7,878 bases of DNA, taken from the NCBI GenBank assembly GCA_023436605.1, contig JAEZIQ010000033.1, positions 1-7,878 on the forward strand, read 5' to 3'. The translations under genes were made by a program, and so were the position numbers. Under the pieces are notes generated by a model, which did not search any database, was not told the DNA's origin, and was given only the letters and a program-made list of their open reading frames with translations. Shown one piece after another: positions 5,979 through 7,878 of this stretch. Position 1 is the stretch's first letter, and the number at the start of each line of letters is the position of its first letter. Source of the DNA: Actinomycetes bacterium. Its GTDB lineage: Bacteria; Actinomycetota; Thermoleophilia; Solirubrobacterales; 70-9.

Positions 5979-6983
5979 ATGAGCACCCAAGACATCTTTT
6001 ACGACAAGGACGGCGACCTCTCGAAGCTCGAGGGTAAGACCGTCGCCATCCTCGGATTCGGATCGCAGGGCCACGCACACGCCCTGAACCTGAAGGACTC
6101 GGGTGTGAACGTTGTGGTCGGCCTGCGCGAGGGTTCGGCCAGCCGCGAGCAGGCCAGCGCGGCCGGACTTGAAGTTCTCTCGGTCGCCGATGCCGCCAGC
6201 AAGGGCGACATCGTGATGATCCTCCTGCCCGACGAGAAGCAGGCCGAGATCTGGGAGAACGAGATCAGCGACGGGATCGCCGAGGGCAACCTGCTGATGT
6301 TCGCCCACGGCTTCGCGATCCGCTTCGACCAGATCCAGCCTCCGGCCGGCGTCGACGTCGGCATGGTTGCTCCCAAGGGCCCCGGTCACATGGTTCGCCG
6401 CCAGTACGAAGAAGGCTCGGGTGTTCCCTGCCTGATGGCCGTCGAGCAGGACGCCACCGGCAACGCCCACGATCTCGTGCTCGCCTACGCGATCGGGATC
6501 GGCGGCGGTCGCGCCGGCATCATCGAAACCACCTTCAAGGACGAATGCGAGACCGACCTCTTCGGTGAACAGGCCGTGCTCTGCGGCGGCGCCACCGAAC
6601 TGGTCCGGGCCGGGTTCGACACTCTCGTTGAAGCTGGATACGACCCGCGTCTCGCCTATTTCGAATGCCTGCATGAGCTCAAGCTGATCGTCGACCTCAT
6701 GTACGAGAAGGGCATTCAGGGCATGCGCTACTCGATCTCGAACACGGCCGAGTACGGCGACCTGACCCGCGGCAAGCGCGTCATCGGGGAGGAATCCCGC
6801 GCCGCGATGAAGGAGATCCTCTCCGAGATCCAGTCCGGCGAGTTCGCCAAGGAGTTCATCGCGGAGAATCAGGCCGGCAACGAGAACTTCGACCGCATGC
6901 GCCAGGAAGGCAAGGATCACAAGGTCGAGATCGTCGGGGCCGAGCTCCGCGACATGATGCCCTGGATCGACACCGAGTTCTAA
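5979..6983 (+). CDS. ilvC: IlvC, ketol-acid reductoisomerase (class I)
   Basis: Converts 2-acetolactate or 2-aceto-2-hydroxybutyrate to the dihydroxy acids of valine/leucine and isoleucine synthesis, using NAD(P)H and Mg2+. The 334-aa length is that of the short class I enzymes. Seen: the Rossmann motif GFGSQGHAHALNLKDSG (26-42), the cofactor-specificity loop VGLREGSASRE (R50, S53, S55: probably NADPH), H110 in FAHGF, PKGPGH (132-137), and the knotted C-terminal domain with metal and active-site residues D193, E197 (DLFGEQ), E229, E233 (ECLHE) and S254 (SISNTAEYG). The ATG at 5979 has AGGG 4 bases upstream. It lies 12 bases after menE with no visible promoter between and is followed by a strong terminator. 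No ilvB, ilvN or leuA is adjacent within the window, and no attenuator or T-box leader is seen. Confidence 0.97.
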   Translation: MSTQDIFYDKDGDLSKLEGKTVAILGFGSQGHAHALNLKDSGVNVVVGLREGSASREQASAAGLEVLSVADAASKGDIVMILLPDEKQAEIWENEISDGIAEGNLLMFAHGFAIRFDQIQPPAGVDVGMVAPKGPGHMVRRQYEEGSGVPCLMAVEQDATGNAHDLVLAYAIGIGGGRAGIIETTFKDECETDLFGEQAVLCGGATELVRAGFDTLVEAGYDPRLAYFECLHELKLIVDLMYEKGIQGMRYSISNTAEYGDLTRGKRVIGEESRAAMKEILSEIQSGEFAKEFIAENQAGNENFDRMRQEGKDHKVEIVGAELRDMMPWIDTEF

Positions 6984-7005
6984 GGGGCGTCGCCACTTGC
7001 TTCAG

Positions 7006-7039
7006 AAAGGGCGGTCCGGGAGGACCGCCCTTTTTGTTT
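7006..7039 (+). terminator. Intrinsic terminator of menE-ilvC
   Basis: A perfect 12-bp stem, AAAGGGCGGTCC (7006-7017) and GGACCGCCCTTT (7022-7033), closes a GGGA tetraloop and runs into a T-rich tail ending near 7039. It begins 22 bases after the ilvC stop. The A run on the left gives a short U run on the other strand as well, so weak bidirectional action is possible. Confidence 0.92.
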
Positions 7040-7042
7040 AAG

Positions 7043-7076
7043 CGGCGATTTTCCCTGCGTTTACAGGAAAACGCCG
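7043..7076. repeat. Second imperfect hairpin upstream of the DUF4389 gene
   Basis: The left arm 7043-7057 (CGGCG, A, TTTTCC, C, TG) pairs with the right arm 7064-7076 (CAGGAAAACGCCG), apart from two single-base bulges (A7048 and one C). The loop is CGTTTA. It starts 10 bases after the ilvC terminator stem. Neither strand has a T run after it, so it does not look like a terminator. It may be a leader structure or part of the promoter region of the next gene; its role is unknown. Confidence 0.45.
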
Positions 7077-7127
7077 TTCCAGCAGGTAGGTTCCCCGTGG
7101 CCCCGATATTTGGGGGGAGATTCGTCC

Positions 7128-7133
7128 AAGGAG
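7128..7133 (+). promoter_or_regulatory. Ribosome binding site of the DUF4389 gene
   Basis: AAGGAG with an ideal 7-base spacing to the ATG at 7141. This is the strongest Shine-Dalgarno in the window. The rest of the 157-base gap (6984-7140) holds the ilvC terminator and the second hairpin; no convincing -35/-10 pair was found. Confidence 0.85.
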
Positions 7134-7140
7134 TTTTTGA

Positions 7141-7788
7141 ATGACCGATATACCCACTCCCACACCCGACGACGAGGTTGTGGTCACAGAAGTGACCCAG
7201 GCCGCGGTCGTCTCAGGGGGATACCCGGTAGCCGTGGATGCGCAGCTGCTTCCCGAGTATTCGCGGTTCATGCCGCTGATCAAGTGGCTGATCCTGATTC
7301 CGCATTACATCGCGCTGTTCTTCCTCGGAATCGGTGCCATGTTCGTTGCCTTCATCGCTTTCTTCGCCACCCTGTTCACGGCGAAGTACCCCGAAGGCAT
7401 GTGGAACTACATGTACGGCGTTCACCGGTGGGCCCTGCGCGTGATGGCGTACCACATGTTCATCACGGACAAGTACCCGCCGTTCACGCTCGACGAAACC
7501 CCGGATGACACCATTCAGCTCAAGGCGGAGTACCCCGAGCGGGTTGCCCGCTGGCGTCCTCTGTTTGCCTGGCTGATCGCCATCCCGTACGCGATCGTCG
7601 CTTCGCTGATTTTCTTCGTGGCTCAGATCTGCGCGATCTTCGCGTTCTTCACGATCCTTTTCACCAAGAAGATCCCGGCCGGCCTCTTCAACGTGATCCG
7701 CAACGGTTTCACCTGGAATCTCCGCGCTGGTTTCTACAGCTACTGGATGTCCACGGAGTACCCGCCGTTCGAATGGGACGAAGACTGA
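7141..7788 (+). CDS. DUF4389-domain membrane protein with two tandem repeats
   Basis: A 215-aa integral membrane protein of unknown function. An acidic, proline-rich cytosol-like tail (1-27) is followed by two copies of the same unit of about 78 residues (38-115 and 132-210). Each copy reads PE..R..PL..WLI.IP, then a long hydrophobic stretch ending FF.ILFT-K.P.G, then an aromatic segment and a closing YPPF. These features match my memory of the DUF4389 family, common in Actinobacteria; the match is by eye. Each unit probably has two membrane segments (about 45-60 and 60-80; 140-157 and 158-175), with the amphipathic part between them and YPPF near the membrane face. There is no cleavable signal peptide. 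The ATG at 7141 is fixed by AAGGAG 7 bases upstream. It lies alone between two hairpins, so it is probably monocistronic. No biochemical role can be deduced. Confidence 0.88.
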   Translation: MTDIPTPTPDDEVVVTEVTQAAVVSGGYPVAVDAQLLPEYSRFMPLIKWLILIPHYIALFFLGIGAMFVAFIAFFATLFTAKYPEGMWNYMYGVHRWALRVMAYHMFITDKYPPFTLDETPDDTIQLKAEYPERVARWRPLFAWLIAIPYAIVASLIFFVAQICAIFAFFTILFTKKIPAGLFNVIRNGFTWNLRAGFYSYWMSTEYPPFEWDED

Positions 7789-7826
7789 TTCGTCTCGCCG
7801 ACTGACGGCAAACCGTTACTTGGAAA

Positions 7827-7846
7827 GGGCCGCCTCGAGGCGGCCC
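7827..7846 (+). terminator. Probable terminator after the DUF4389 gene
   Basis: A perfect 20-base palindrome: 8-bp arms GGGCCGCC and GGCGGCCC around a TCGA centre, starting 38 bases after the stop. AAA precedes it, but what follows is GTTGTCGT, not a clean T run, so termination efficiency is uncertain. The remaining bases to 7878 are G/T-rich and show no gene. Confidence 0.6.
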
Positions 7847-7878
7847 GTTGTCGTGGGGCGGTGGTTGTGTGTCGGTGG

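Noticed and set aside
5952..6920. Minus-strand open frame (322 aa) opposite ilvC
   Set aside because: It mirrors the GC-biased codons of ilvC, has no motif or ribosome-binding site, and ilvC is unambiguous.
1..7878. Novel defence, mobile or CRISPR-like system
   Set aside because: No repeat arrays, transposase, integrase, nuclease, toxin or RNA gene was seen. Nearly all the sequence is accounted for by core metabolic genes plus one membrane protein.

Overview
The window is GC-rich bacterial chromosome with seven tightly packed genes. Everything except the last gene and short gaps reads as primary metabolism: five menaquinone (vitamin K2) genes and one branched-chain amino acid gene. High GC with GC-ending codons, frequent GTG and TTG starts, and a tandem-domain DUF4389 membrane protein suggest an actinobacterium, perhaps Thermoleophilia/Solirubrobacterales. 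That placement is an impression from sequence style, not a database result.

Left part (5-4548, minus strand): menB (TTG start, 4548) > menA (GTG, 3673) > menC (ATG, 2789) > menD (GTG, about 1714). menB and menA share a 4-base GTGA overlap, menA and menC are 2 bases apart, and menC and menD about 37 bases apart, so this is almost certainly one operon. Middle (4549-4631): an 83-base divergent control region with a candidate promoter and an imperfect palindrome. Right part (plus strand): menE (TTG, 4632), then ilvC 12 bases later, ending at a strong intrinsic terminator (7006-7039). A separate unit follows: a 157-base gap holding a second hairpin, then a DUF4389 membrane protein (7141-7788) and a GC-rich palindrome that may be its terminator.

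The pathway logic is coherent. MenD makes SEPHCHC from isochorismate and 2-oxoglutarate, MenC makes o-succinylbenzoate (OSB), MenE activates it to OSB-CoA, MenB closes the ring to DHNA-CoA, and MenA prenylates DHNA at the membrane. MenF, MenH, a DHNA-CoA thioesterase and the MenG/UbiE methyltransferase are not in the window. ilvC (ketol-acid reductoisomerase) belongs to a different pathway and appears to ride on the menE transcript.

I found no CRISPR array, tRNA, rRNA, insertion sequence, phage or toxin/defence gene, and nothing that looks like a wholly new system. The points worth a second look are regulatory or small-scale: a hairpin that may couple menE and ilvC translation, non-ATG starts on four of five men genes, a type I (glycine, bicarbonate-type) MenB active site, an altered MenE P-loop, and the internal duplication of the DUF4389 protein.
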